DNA from: Parapusillimonas granuli
GTDB taxonomy: Bacteria > Pseudomonadota > Gammaproteobacteria > Burkholderiales > Burkholderiaceae_B
DNA: 64,000 bases
Assembly (NCBI RefSeq): GCF_013416525.1
Contig: NZ_JACCEM010000004.1
Span: forward strand, 62,001-126,000
Direction of reading: 5' to 3'
The stretch's first letter is position 1. Every line of letters begins with the position of its first letter. Both the position numbers and the translations under genes were made by a program. Shown one piece after another: positions 15,650 to 24,550 of this stretch. Below the pieces are notes generated by a model that saw nothing but the letters and a program-made list of their open reading frames with translations, ran no database searches and was not told where the DNA came from.

Positions 15650-17881
15650 ATGGTATCCCGCATTCCGCAGCTCCAGCGCTTCGTGTACAGCCATTATTTC
15701 TATGGCGGACTGCGACAGGCCATGGGCGTGTTGCTGCCGGCCCTCGTCCTCGCCGGCGCCATGCAGATGTACAGCATCGGCATGATCGCGGCCATAGGCG
15801 CCGGCTGCGTGGCCATCCTCGACCAGCCGGGCGGCCCGCGGCGCTACGGCGTCAACGGCATGCTGGCCGCGATCCTGCTGGGTTCGGCGACCGCCCTGCT
15901 GACCGGGCTCGCCTCCGCGCACGGCCTGCTCATCTGGCTGCTCGTCCCGGCTCTGTGCTTCGTGTTCTCCATGCTCACGGTGTTCGGCAAGCAGGGCGGC
16001 CTGCTGGGCTTCGCCTGCCTGCTGATCATGACGCTGACGATGCGCGTCCCGCTGAGCCCGCACGAAGTGCTGCAGCACACGCTCTATTCCTTCGGCGGCG
16101 GCGCGTTCTATTTTCTTTTCAGCTTCGCGACCCATCGCATCTTCTGGCATCGGGAAGAGCAGCACGCGCTGTCGGCCGCGCTGTTCGCGACGGCCGACTA
16201 CATGGCGGCGCGCTCCGCCTTCTACGACGTGAACACCGAACTGGAAGCCAACTACCGGCGCCTGATCCATGCGCAGTCGTCCATGACGGAAAAACACCAG
16301 GCGGCCCGCGACACCGTGCTGCGCGAACTGCCGCGCGGCCACGGGCGGAACGACCGGCTGCGGATCGCGTCGCTGAACGTCTTCATCGACATGGTGGCCC
16401 TGCTGGACACGCTGGTGGCGACCCACACCGACTACGCCACGCTGCGCCGCCGCCTGCCCGACGGCGACGTCATGATCTTCGCGCGCGACGCCTTGCGCAA
16501 GCTGGCGGGCAATGTGGAGCATATCGCGCTGTGCGTGGCGCGCGGCAAGGCCGCCAGCGAACGCAACAGCGTCAAGGCGGAACTGCGCGCCATCGAATAT
16601 GAACTGGTGGGCTACCGTGGCGACGGCATGGCGGAAAACGAGCCGGAAATCTACGCGCTGCTGGTGCAGATCCTGCGCCGCCTGCGCAACGCGGCGCGCC
16701 TGGTGGAGCGCATGGCGCAGCACACCGGCAGGCAGGCCGGCAGCGAGCTGGTGGACATGCGGCTGGACAAATCCCTGGACCGCTTTTTGTCGAGGCAGAC
16801 TTGGCGGCTGGGCATGTTCACCAGCAACCTGCGGCTGGATTCCTCGCATTGCCGCTATGCGCTCAGGGTGGCCATGGCCGCGCTGCTGGCGCTGACCGTA
16901 TCCGCCGCGCTGGCCCGGACCGGCTTGCTGAACCGGATGGTCCCGGGCCTGAGCGCCCACAGCTACTGGATCGTCCTGACCATCCTCGTGGTGATGAAGC
17001 CGGGCTTTGCGCTGACGCGGCAGCGCAATGGCTGGCGCCTGACCGGCACGCTGATCGGCTGCGGGCTGGCATTGGCCCTGTTCAAGTCCACCCAGAGCTC
17101 CGACGTCTATTTCGCGGTGCTCGTGGTCGCCTGCGTGCTGGGCTACAGCCTGATACTCGTCAATTTCATGCTCGCCGCCATCTTCAATACGGTCTTCGTA
17201 TTGCTGGTGTTCCATTTCCTCACCCCGGACGGCGGCTCCGTCATCGGCGAGCGGCTCATCGACACCGTCCTCGGCTGCGGGATCGCGCTGCTGTGCAGCT
17301 ACGTCCTGCCCTGGTGGGAACACAATTACATGGGATCGCTGGCGCGCGCCTTGAAGAACGCCAATCAGGAATTCCTGCGCGCCGGGCTGGTGTTCGCCGA
17401 GCTGTCCAGGGCGCGGCTGCGGTCGCTGTCGGCGGCGAACGGCGCGGCCGCGGCGGACTCGTCCGGCGGCGTGCAGGCGATGCCCAGCGACGAGGTCGTG
17501 AAGGAGGCGGAACTGCGCTGGCGGCTGGCGCGCAAGAACATGCACATCGCGTTCAGTAATTTCGCGGCGGCTTTCTACCGGATGATGGACGAGCCGATCA
17601 AGCGCCAGAGGAATGTGCCGGAACTGAACAATCTGCTGATCCAGAACCATGTCCTGGCGCTGCAGATCACGTCGGCCATACCGCTATTGTGCAGTCTCGA
17701 GCATGTGCCGCCGGGCATCCAGTCGTCTTTGGACGCCATCCAGGCTCATCTGGACGACCAGGACGCCGAGGCGCCGGCTTCGCTGGAAACGGACGGCGAG
17801 CTGGCGGCGCTCGCCTATCCGCTGAAGCAGATGCTGAAGGCCTCGCAATTGGTCCGCCAAGAGATGCGCAGCATCCAGTAG
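15650..17881 (+). CDS. FUSC-family inner-membrane protein (YccS/aromatic acid exporter type)
   Basis: A 743-residue membrane protein with the two-block FUSC layout: a hydrophobic block at about residues 20-165, a long cytoplasmic helical stretch (about 170-400), a second hydrophobic block (about 405-570, with SYWIVLTILVVMKPGFALTR, the FUSC signature) and a cytoplasmic C-terminus. Relatives are YccS, AaeB and fusaric-acid resistance proteins, thought to export aromatic or other carboxylic acids. It is divergent from the GntR gene and shares its operator-bearing gap, so it could belong to the regulon as an efflux valve. This link is inferred. The start at 15650 has a poor ribosome site. Confidence 0.82.
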   Translation: MVSRIPQLQRFVYSHYFYGGLRQAMGVLLPALVLAGAMQMYSIGMIAAIGAGCVAILDQPGGPRRYGVNGMLAAILLGSATALLTGLASAHGLLIWLLVPALCFVFSMLTVFGKQGGLLGFACLLIMTLTMRVPLSPHEVLQHTLYSFGGGAFYFLFSFATHRIFWHREEQHALSAALFATADYMAARSAFYDVNTELEANYRRLIHAQSSMTEKHQAARDTVLRELPRGHGRNDRLRIASLNVFIDMVALLDTLVATHTDYATLRRRLPDGDVMIFARDALRKLAGNVEHIALCVARGKAASERNSVKAELRAIEYELVGYRGDGMAENEPEIYALLVQILRRLRNAARLVERMAQHTGRQAGSELVDMRLDKSLDRFLSRQTWRLGMFTSNLRLDSSHCRYALRVAMAALLALTVSAALARTGLLNRMVPGLSAHSYWIVLTILVVMKPGFALTRQRNGWRLTGTLIGCGLALALFKSTQSSDVYFAVLVVACVLGYSLILVNFMLAAIFNTVFVLLVFHFLTPDGGSVIGERLIDTVLGCGIALLCSYVLPWWEHNYMGSLARALKNANQEFLRAGLVFAELSRARLRSLSAANGAAAADSSGGVQAMPSDEVVKEAELRWRLARKNMHIAFSNFAAAFYRMMDEPIKRQRNVPELNNLLIQNHVLALQITSAIPLLCSLEHVPPGIQSSLDAIQAHLDDQDAEAPASLETDGELAALAYPLKQMLKASQLVRQEMRSIQ

Positions 17882-17893
17882 CGTCGACAGATC

Positions 17894-18676
17894 CTAGTCC
17901 CGCTTGCGCCGAAACACCAGGCTGTCCGCCGAAGACTCGGCCGCGGCAAACGCATAGCCTTCGCGATCGAAGCCACGCAAGTCCTCGGGCTTGACGATCT
18001 TGTTTTCAATGACGTGGCGCGCCATCAAGCCACGGGCGCGCTTGGCATGGAAACTGATGACTTTCCAGGCGCCGTTCTTGTGATCCTGGAACACGCATTG
18101 CACGACCCGGGCCCGGAGCGTCTTCCTGTCCACGGACTTGAAGTATTCCTCCGACGCAAGATTCAGCACCACCGGCTCGCGCTCGCCCGGCAGGGCCGCC
18201 AGCATCTCGTTCAGCTGCGCGGATATCTTGCCGCCCCAGAATTCATACAGGTTCTTGCCCCGCTTCGTGGCCAGGCCGGTGCCCATCTCGAGACGATAAG
18301 GCTGCATGAGATCGAGCGGACGCAACACGCCGTACAGGCCGCTCAGCAAAGCGATGTGCTCCTGCGCCCATTTCAGTTGCGCATCGGAAAGCGTGGACGC
18401 GTCCAGCCCCTCGTAGACGTCGCCATTGAAGGCCAGGACCGCCTGCCGGGCATTGGACAAGTCGAAGACCGGCCGCCACTCGGCGTAGCGCCGGACATTC
18501 AGTTCGGCCAGGGCGTCGCTGAGCTTCATCAGGCCGGCGATTTCCGGCGCGGACTTCTTCTTCAGGACGGCGATCAACTCGGCCGCGTCGTCGACGAACA
18601 GCGGCTGCGTGTGCAGCGCCGTTCTGACGGGCGTATCGTAATCCAGCTTCTTGGCCGGAGAAAGTAGCAACAGCAT
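17894..18676 (-). CDS. yaaA: YaaA (UPF0246) peroxide-stress protein
   Basis: A 260-residue cytosolic protein of the YaaA/DUF328 family, recognised by LLLLSPAKKLDYDTP at the N-terminus, FNGDVYEGLDA, LSGLYGVLRPLDLMQPYRLEMG and ASEEYFKSVD. In Escherichia coli YaaA limits intracellular iron during hydrogen-peroxide stress and binds DNA. The start at 18676 was preferred over 18682 because AAGGA would touch the latter. It is convergent with the FUSC gene (12-base gap) and 89 bases downstream of the 3-hydroxybutyrate dehydrogenase gene. Nothing unusual is seen in it. Confidence 0.92.
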   Translation of the reverse strand: MLLLLSPAKKLDYDTPVRTALHTQPLFVDDAAELIAVLKKKSAPEIAGLMKLSDALAELNVRRYAEWRPVFDLSNARQAVLAFNGDVYEGLDASTLSDAQLKWAQEHIALLSGLYGVLRPLDLMQPYRLEMGTGLATKRGKNLYEFWGGKISAQLNEMLAALPGEREPVVLNLASEEYFKSVDRKTLRARVVQCVFQDHKNGAWKVISFHAKRARGLMARHVIENKIVKPEDLRGFDREGYAFAAAESSADSLVFRRKRD

Positions 18677-18765
18677 TTCCATCCTTCTTTGAATGACGCG
18701 CGGATGAGCGCGAACCGGCGGAGCCAGCCATCGGGACCCCGGCCCGCGTCAGTACCGCAATGGAA

Positions 18766-19548
18766 TCAGCGGGCCGTCCAGCCCCCGTCGAGCGACAAGG
18801 TCGTGCCCGTCATTTGATCGGCCCCCTCGGAGGCCAGGAACACCGCCGCCGCGCCGAGTTGCTTGGGCGTGACGAACTGGAGCGAAGGCTGTTTTTCCGC
18901 CAGCAGCTCTTTGGCCGCGTCTTCTATCGAAATGCCGTGCTTCTGCGCGAGCGCTTCGATCTGCTTTTCGACCAGCGGCGTGCGCACCCAGCCCGGGCAT
19001 ATGGCGTTGCAGGTAATGCCGGAGCCGGCGTTCTCCAGCGCGGTGACCTTGGTCAGCCCGACCACGCCATGCTTGGCGGCGACATATGCCGACTTGTACG
19101 CCGACGCCACCAGCCCATGGGCCGACGCGATATTGATGACGCGGCCCCAGCCTTTTTTCTTCATGTACGGCAGCGCGGCGGCGGTGCCGTGGAACACGGC
19201 CGAGAGATTCAGCGCGATGATCGCGTCCCAGCGCTCGACGGGAAAGTTCTCGATGGGGTCGGTATGCTGTATGCCCGCGTTGTTGACCAGGATGTCGACG
19301 CCGCCCAGCGCACTGGCCGCCTGGTCGATGAAGGCTCGCGTGGCCTCGCCGCGCATCAGGTCGGCATTGATGTAGCTGACTTTCACGTCGAACTCGAGTT
19401 CGAGGTCGATGCGCTGCTTTTCTATTTCGTCTGCATCGCCAAAGCCGTTGATGACCAGGTTGGCGCCATTGGCGGCCAACTCCCGTGCGATGGCAAGCCC
19501 TATCCCGCTCGTTGAACCCGTGACAACCGCGTTTTTTCCTGTAAGCAT
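18766..19548 (-). CDS. bdhA: D-3-hydroxybutyrate dehydrogenase
   Basis: A 260-residue short-chain dehydrogenase that interconverts 3-hydroxybutyrate and acetoacetate with NAD, serving polyhydroxybutyrate turnover. It has the nucleotide motif TGSTSGIG (residues 10-17), NNAG, the catalytic serine in NIASAHG and the YxxxK motif YVAAK. The segments GINGFGDADEIE-like LVINGFGDADEIE and HGLVASAYKSAYVAAKHG are typical of this enzyme rather than of FabG. A good ribosome site (AAAGGA) precedes the ATG at 19548. It stands alone, divergent from the tRNA-Ser gene. Confidence 0.93.
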   Translation of the reverse strand: MLTGKNAVVTGSTSGIGLAIARELAANGANLVINGFGDADEIEKQRIDLELEFDVKVSYINADLMRGEATRAFIDQAASALGGVDILVNNAGIQHTDPIENFPVERWDAIIALNLSAVFHGTAAALPYMKKKGWGRVINIASAHGLVASAYKSAYVAAKHGVVGLTKVTALENAGSGITCNAICPGWVRTPLVEKQIEALAQKHGISIEDAAKELLAEKQPSLQFVTPKQLGAAAVFLASEGADQMTGTTLSLDGGWTAR

Positions 19549-19781
19549 AGCGTCCCATTCCTTTGATCAAAGCCGGTCGATGCCCAGTAGTTTACCGCCC
19601 CGGCCCCGTCATTTTGCCTGTGCGGCCGGGAAGAACAAGGGCATTATGATTTTTTCCGGATTCTTGCTAGAATATCGCTCTTTGCCGATCTAGCAGGGGC
19701 GCTTTCGACTACGCGGGCCTTGCTTGCCGGGGCTTTTACAGCGCAACCGGCTAGGCAATCTTGCAGCCATGCGGGAACCCA

Positions 19782-19871
19782 GGACAGGTGGCAGAGTGGT
19801 CGAATGCGCCGGACTCGAAATCCGGTATACGTTTAGGCGTATCGTGAGTTCGAATCTCACCCTGTCCGCCA
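19782..19871 (+). tRNA. tRNA-Ser(CGA)
   Basis: A 90-base class II tRNA. The acceptor stem GGACAGG (19782-19788) pairs with CCTGTCC (19861-19867), followed by G and an encoded CCA (19869-19871). The anticodon stem CCGGA/TCCGG encloses loop CTCGAAA with anticodon CGA, reading UCG. The long variable arm and the GTTCGAATC T-loop are typical of serine tRNAs. Confidence 0.97.
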
Positions 19872-19900
19872 ATGAATTCAGGCACTTACAGCAAGACACG

Positions 19901-19928
19901 GCCACCCATTTGGGTGGCTTTTATTTTG
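19901..19928 (+). terminator. Intrinsic terminator after tRNA-Ser
   Basis: A perfect 7-bp stem GCCACCC/GGGTGGC (19901-19907, 19912-19918) with a 4-base loop, followed by a T-rich run TTTTATTTTG. It is 30 bases beyond the tRNA 3' end. Confidence 0.85.
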
Positions 19929-20262
19929 TCGTGGCGAGGGAATATTTGACTGGCCTAGAATCCGCCCGCAATCACGCGGGGGCTCTTCCCCATTTTTCGG
20001 GGGATCAGGGCATTCGTCAGACTCGGTTAATCACGCCATTCCAACCGCACTGGGCCAAGACCCGCATGCGATAATTCTCAAAATTTCGTTTTCGATGTGG
20101 CGACAGTTTTTTGGCCGCGCTTCGATTCCGGCGCGGTTTGATTTTCCCCACATAGCCTAGCGGATGCAGCCCGCCTCCCCTACCGCCACATCGACGCGGC
20201 ATGGTAGTCTTTCCTACTCCGGAAACCCGTGTCGGGCTCGATCGCCACGGCAGGAGAATCGC
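19929..20262 (+). other. Non-coding stretch before the Mg2+ ATPase, possible structured leader
   Basis: This 334-base gap has no gene I can support. A -10-like GATAAT lies near 20071 without a clear -35. Downstream, CCGCGC (20115-20120) and GCGCGG (20131-20136) could form a hairpin followed by TTTGATTTT, a weak terminator shape some 120 bases ahead of the ATPase start. A stem TCCCC/GGGGA lies near 19993-20010. A transport-gene leader with attenuation is possible but only suggested. Confidence 0.3.
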
Positions 20263-22860
20263 ATGAAGCGCAGCCTGGTCCCCCGTCCCGCCGATGGCGC
20301 CGACGCCTATTGGGCGATGCCCGCCGACGAGCTCCTGGCGGAACTCGGCTCGACGCCTGACGGCCTGTCCTCTGCGGCAGCGGCGGCGCAATTGCGCATG
20401 GCCGGCCGCAACACGATCAGCGGAACAGGCGGCCATCCGGCCATCGCCGCCTTTGCGCGGCAGTTTCGCAGCCCGCTCGTCCTCATACTCGTCTTCGCCG
20501 CCGCCGTCTCGGCCTTCGTCGGCGAGGGCAGCGAAGCGCTCATCATCGCCGTCATCGTGCTGGCGAGCTGCGCGCTGTCGTTCACCCAGGAATACGGCGC
20601 CTCCCGGGCGATGGAAGCCCTGACGGCGCGCATCGCGCGCAAGGCGTCCGTGCTGCGCGACGGAAAGGAAACACCGATCGCCGTCGAAGACATCGTGCCG
20701 GGCGACGTCATCCTGCTTTCGGCCGGAAACCTGATCCCCGCCGACGGCGTGCTGCTGCAGGCGCGCGACCTCAATGTCAGCGAATCCGCCCTGACCGGCG
20801 AGACCTTTCCCGTCGTGAAGGCGCCCGGCGTGTCCGCGCCGGACGCCCGGCTCGGCGCGCGCGGCAATGCCGTCTTCACCGGCACGTCGGTGCGCAGCGG
20901 CACGGCCAAGATGCTGGCCGTGCGCACCGGCGGGGGCACCGAGTACGCCTCGATCGCCGCCACCATCGGGCGCGCCGTGCCGGAGACGGAGTTCAACCGG
21001 GGCATACGCCGCTTCGGCTACCTGATGACCGAAGTCATGCTGGCCATCGTCATCGTGGTCTTCTTCGCCAACCTCCTGCTGGAGCGGCCGGCAATCGACT
21101 CGCTGCTCTTCTCGCTGGCCTTGGCGGTGGGACTGACGCCGGAGCTGCTGCCGGCGATCATCAGCGTCACGCTGGCGCGCGGCGCGCGCGCCATGGCGTC
21201 GGGCGGGGTCGTCGTGCGCCGCCTCGACGCCATCGAGAACCTGGGCAGCATGGACCTCCTGTGCACCGACAAGACCGGCACGCTCACCGAAGGCGCCATC
21301 CGCCTCGATGCCTGCATGGACCCGGACGGCGCGGCTTCCGAGCAGCTGCGAGTGTGGGCGCTGCTCAACGCCAGCTTGCAGACCGGGATGGCCAACCCTC
21401 TCGACGAAGCGATCGTGGCCGGCCGGCGCGACCACGACGACCTGGCGCCTTACATCAAGGCCGAAGAAATCCCCTACGACTTCATCCGCAAGCGCCTGTC
21501 CGTCGTCGTCAGGCGGGAAGGGCAAAGCGACGACCTGTTGATCTGCAAGGGCGCGGTGCAGAACGTCGTCGACGCCTGCTCCATGGTCTTCGATGGAACG
21601 AGCACGCGTCCCCTGGACGAAGACCAGGCAAAAGCCATCGACGACAGGATGCGGTGCTGGAGCACGGAAGGCTACCGCGTTCTCGGCGTCGCGGTGCGCC
21701 GATTTCCGCGCAAGGCCGCCTATGGCCGCGAGGACGAGGCGGACCTCGCTTTCGCCGGATTCCTGCTGTTCTTCGACCCGCCCAAGCCCGGCATGGCCGA
21801 AACCCTGAAGGCATTCGCCGCGCGCGGAATCAAGGTGAAGATGATCTCCGGCGACAACCGTTACGTCGCGCAGCATCTTGCGGAAGCGATCGGCCTGCCG
21901 CGGCGCAACGTTCTGACCGGCGGCGAGCTGTCCAAGATGACCAAAGAGGCGCTGTTCGCCCGCGCGGCCGAGATCGACATCTTCGCCGAGATCGACCCCA
22001 ACCAGAAGGAGCGCATCATCGCCGCGCTGCGCCGGCGCGGCCATGTCGTGGGCTATCTGGGCGACGGCATCAACGACGCCCCCGCGCTGCACGAGGCAGA
22101 TGTCGGAATCTCGGTCGACGGCGCGGTGGACGTGGCGCGCGAGGCCGCCGACATGATTCTTCTCCAGCGCGACCTCGGCGTGGTGCTGCGTGGCGTGGAC
22201 GACGGCCGCGCGACCTTCACCAACACGATGAAATACATCGCCATCACCACCAGCGCCAACTTCGGCAACATGGTCTCGATGGCCCTCGCATCGCTTTTCC
22301 TGCCCTTCCTGCCGCTGCTCGCGCCCCAGATCCTGCTCAACAATCTTCTGTCGGACGCGCCGTCGATGGCCATCGCGACGGACAACGTGGATGCCGAACA
22401 GACACGCGCCCCGCGCCACTGGGACATCGGCTACGTGCGCCGCTTCATGGTTGCCTTCGGCCTCGTCAGCTCCGTGTTCGACTTCGTCACCTTCGCGTTC
22501 CTCATCCTGGTCGCGGGAACGACCGCGCACGTCTTTCAGACCGCATGGTTCGTCGAATCGCTGATCACCGAGCTTGCCATCGTGATGATCGTGCGCACCC
22601 GCAAGCCGTTCTGGAAAAGCCGTCCTAGCGGCCTGCTGGCCTGGCTGACGCTGGCGGCGGGCGTGCTCGCCATCGCGATTCCCTATCTCCCGGGCGCGGG
22701 ATGGCTGGGCTTCGTGCCGCTGCCCGTGCCGATCATGGCCGGCTTGATTGCGATCACGGCGGCCTATCTCGCTGCCTCAGAGGCGACGAAGCGCTGGTTC
22801 TTCGCCCGTGAAAGGCGGCATGCCGGGCGCCGCCGCCCCGCCTCCCGCAAAGAAAGCTAG
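20263..22860 (+). CDS. mgtA: P-type Mg2+-transporting ATPase (P3B, MgtA-like)
   Basis: An 865-residue P-type ATPase. The actuator motif is LTGETFPV, the phosphorylated Asp336 lies in CTDKTGTL, and the TM4 motif PELLP (293-297) is typical of P3B magnesium pumps rather than calcium or heavy-metal pumps. GDGINDAPAL and the six C-terminal helices follow. It has no N-terminal metal-binding cysteine domain. It should import Mg2+ at the inner membrane using ATP. The ATG at 20263 follows AGGAG by 7 bases. It stands alone: no mgtC or PhoPQ gene is adjacent. A leader hairpin upstream may regulate it. Confidence 0.9.
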   Translation: MKRSLVPRPADGADAYWAMPADELLAELGSTPDGLSSAAAAAQLRMAGRNTISGTGGHPAIAAFARQFRSPLVLILVFAAAVSAFVGEGSEALIIAVIVLASCALSFTQEYGASRAMEALTARIARKASVLRDGKETPIAVEDIVPGDVILLSAGNLIPADGVLLQARDLNVSESALTGETFPVVKAPGVSAPDARLGARGNAVFTGTSVRSGTAKMLAVRTGGGTEYASIAATIGRAVPETEFNRGIRRFGYLMTEVMLAIVIVVFFANLLLERPAIDSLLFSLALAVGLTPELLPAIISVTLARGARAMASGGVVVRRLDAIENLGSMDLLCTDKTGTLTEGAIRLDACMDPDGAASEQLRVWALLNASLQTGMANPLDEAIVAGRRDHDDLAPYIKAEEIPYDFIRKRLSVVVRREGQSDDLLICKGAVQNVVDACSMVFDGTSTRPLDEDQAKAIDDRMRCWSTEGYRVLGVAVRRFPRKAAYGREDEADLAFAGFLLFFDPPKPGMAETLKAFAARGIKVKMISGDNRYVAQHLAEAIGLPRRNVLTGGELSKMTKEALFARAAEIDIFAEIDPNQKERIIAALRRRGHVVGYLGDGINDAPALHEADVGISVDGAVDVAREAADMILLQRDLGVVLRGVDDGRATFTNTMKYIAITTSANFGNMVSMALASLFLPFLPLLAPQILLNNLLSDAPSMAIATDNVDAEQTRAPRHWDIGYVRRFMVAFGLVSSVFDFVTFAFLILVAGTTAHVFQTAWFVESLITELAIVMIVRTRKPFWKSRPSGLLAWLTLAAGVLAIAIPYLPGAGWLGFVPLPVPIMAGLIAITAAYLAASEATKRWFFARERRHAGRRRPASRKES

Positions 22861-22874
22861 GCTGCCGCCGGCTT

Positions 22875-23666
22875 TCACTGCGCCACGTTCAAGTATTCCT
22901 GCGCGATGCTCGCGGCCAGCGCATGTAGCCCCCGCGCGCACTCGGCTTCGTTCTCTGGGGGCATGGCGGCGCTCAGGTGGGTGCTTGCCAGGCTGCCGAC
23001 CAGGCGCTGATCGCCGGGCAGCAGGATGGGCACGGCCACGCCCATGACCATGGGCGTGATCTGGCCCCGGCTGGTGGCGTATCCCGTCCGCCGTATTGTC
23101 GACATCTTCCGCCGGAATTCGTCCCAGTTCTGCCCGAGCCCGGCCTGCTTGATCGCCAGTTCGTTCCTGAGATAGGTCTGGCGTATGCGGTGCGGCGACA
23201 GGTATGCCAGCATGGCCAGCGACGCCGCCCCCTGGAAAAGCGAAAAAGGGATGCCCCTGGCCCTCAGTATGACGACCTGCTGGTCTCCATGCTGCAGCAC
23301 GTCGGGCCCGACCTTGTATATGCACAGTACCTTGTCCTGATACAGATTGTGCAGCAGCAAGGCGTGGTTGTCGCATTCCTGGCCGGCCAGCACGGCGGCG
23401 CCGGCCCGGTACAAAGGGTCCGTCAGGGCCAGCATGCGTTCGAGCTCGACGATGCGCGGCCCCAGGCTGTATGCCGCGCCGGTCGCGGCCGCGATCAGAC
23501 CGGCGCCGCTCAACTCCTTGATGTAGCGGTACGCCGTGGAGCGGGTGTATCCCAGGCGCGACGCGATGTCCTCGGCCGTCAGCAAGGGGGTGTCCATCGT
23601 GAACAGCGCCAGGATGTCCAGCGCGCGGGCCAGGCTGGAAGCGGCCTCTTTTGCCTTATTCGTCAT
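22875..23666 (-). CDS. IclR-family transcriptional regulator
   Basis: A 263-residue regulator with an N-terminal winged helix (residues about 10-70, LTAEDIASRLGYTRSTAYRYIKELSGAGL) and a C-terminal GAF-like effector domain containing ITPMVMGVAVPILLPGDQRLVGSLA. IclR proteins usually repress or activate an adjacent catabolic operon in response to a small acid. It is divergent from the RraA gene, and the 139-base gap holds direct repeats over a strong promoter, so it most likely controls the RraA/SMP-30/Bug/NIPSNAP operon. The start at 23666 was chosen by family alignment; the open frame extends further upstream through the promoter region, which rules out longer versions. Confidence 0.9.
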   Translation of the reverse strand: MTNKAKEAASSLARALDILALFTMDTPLLTAEDIASRLGYTRSTAYRYIKELSGAGLIAAATGAAYSLGPRIVELERMLALTDPLYRAGAAVLAGQECDNHALLLHNLYQDKVLCIYKVGPDVLQHGDQQVVILRARGIPFSLFQGAASLAMLAYLSPHRIRQTYLRNELAIKQAGLGQNWDEFRRKMSTIRRTGYATSRGQITPMVMGVAVPILLPGDQRLVGSLASTHLSAAMPPENEAECARGLHALAASIAQEYLNVAQ

Positions 23667-23737
23667 GCGCGGATTGTATAGCCTGGATCGCAGACCGCAA
23701 GGCGCCTCGACGCCGCCATCAACTTCAAATAAAATCT

Positions 23738-23782
23738 CATATAACAGGATTATTGATAAAACCCATATATCAGGATAATATT
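23738..23782 (+). promoter_or_regulatory. Promoter of the RraA operon with direct repeats, candidate IclR sites
   Basis: TTGATA (23753-23758), 17 bases, TAATAT (23776-23781). Two direct repeats, CATATAACAGGATTAT from 23738 and CATATATCAGGATAAT from 23764, are 26 bases apart. The second fills the spacer and -10, the first sits just upstream of the -35. Repeats in this position suit an IclR-type regulator that binds as a dimer of dimers. Confidence 0.6.
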
Positions 23783-23805
23783 CAATCAAACTGGAGAGGC
23801 GGCCC

Positions 23806-24537
23806 ATGACCACACGCAAACTCACCGGGCGCATAACCGCCCAGGCAATCCGCCGCATGGAGCTCCCACGGCTTGCGCCGGGCATCCTCCAGCGCTACGC
23901 GCGCCTGGGCGACCTCACTGGCGCGCTTTCCGACGCCATGGACAGACTGAAGCTGCATGGCGCCATTCCCGCCGCCGTCCTGGCGCCCAGCCTGCCGCAG
24001 GCGCGCATCGTCGGCCAGGCGGTAACGGTGCGGAACGTCGAGCGCGAAGAAGACGCCTGGGCATGCGCCGAAGCCGGCATCGGCAAAATGGCCGAACACG
24101 AGGCCTACAACCTGGCCGATCCGGGCGACGTGGTCGTCATAGAAGGCCTGACCGGCGTATCCAACATGGGCGGCCAGTCCGCCACGGTGGCGCGCCGGGC
24201 GCAATGCGCCGGCGCCGTCATCGACGGCTCCTTCCGCGACCCCGGCGCGTCGCGGGAGCTCGGCTTCCCGATCTGGGCGAAAGGGGTCACGCCCATTACG
24301 GGCAAGTGGCGTTTGCAGACCGTCGAAATCAATGGCCAGGTCCGCATATCGGGCGTGGTGGTCCAGGCGGGCGACCTGGTCGCCGCGGACGAGGCCGGCG
24401 TCGTGTTCATTCCCTACGAGCAGGCCGAGCGCGTGCTGGCCGAGGCGGAAAGAATCGACGCCGGCGATGCGCGGCAAAAGGCGGACATCGCGGCCGGCAT
24501 CGACCTGGCCACGCTCGCCGCAACCAAGTACAAATGA
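23806..24537 (+). CDS. RraA-fold aldolase (HMG/CHA aldolase-like)
   Basis: A 243-residue protein of the RraA/MenG-like family, with GGQSATVARRAQCAGAVIDG and SFRD carrying the Asp/Arg residues that bind metal and substrate in 4-hydroxy-4-methyl-2-oxoglutarate aldolases. Catabolic members split a 4-hydroxy-2-oxo acid and release pyruvate; RraA itself inhibits RNase E. Length (RraA about 160) and context favour the aldolase role. The ATG at 23806 follows GGAGAGG. The SMP-30 gene starts 13 bases later. The pathway would be lactone hydrolysis, oxidation and aldol cleavage, but no oxidoreductase is in this operon. Confidence 0.82.
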   Translation: MTTRKLTGRITAQAIRRMELPRLAPGILQRYARLGDLTGALSDAMDRLKLHGAIPAAVLAPSLPQARIVGQAVTVRNVEREEDAWACAEAGIGKMAEHEAYNLADPGDVVVIEGLTGVSNMGGQSATVARRAQCAGAVIDGSFRDPGASRELGFPIWAKGVTPITGKWRLQTVEINGQVRISGVVVQAGDLVAADEAGVVFIPYEQAERVLAEAERIDAGDARQKADIAAGIDLATLAATKYK

Positions 24538-24550
24538 TCCGGGCGCAGAC

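Noticed and set aside
20017-22530. Very long open frame antisense to the Mg2+ ATPase gene
   Set aside because: It mirrors the codon bias of the GC-rich ATPase gene, has low-complexity Arg/Gly/Ala/His-rich translation and no ribosome site. Similar antisense frames opposite FUSC (15533-17650), ftsK and the M16 peptidase were dropped for the same reason.
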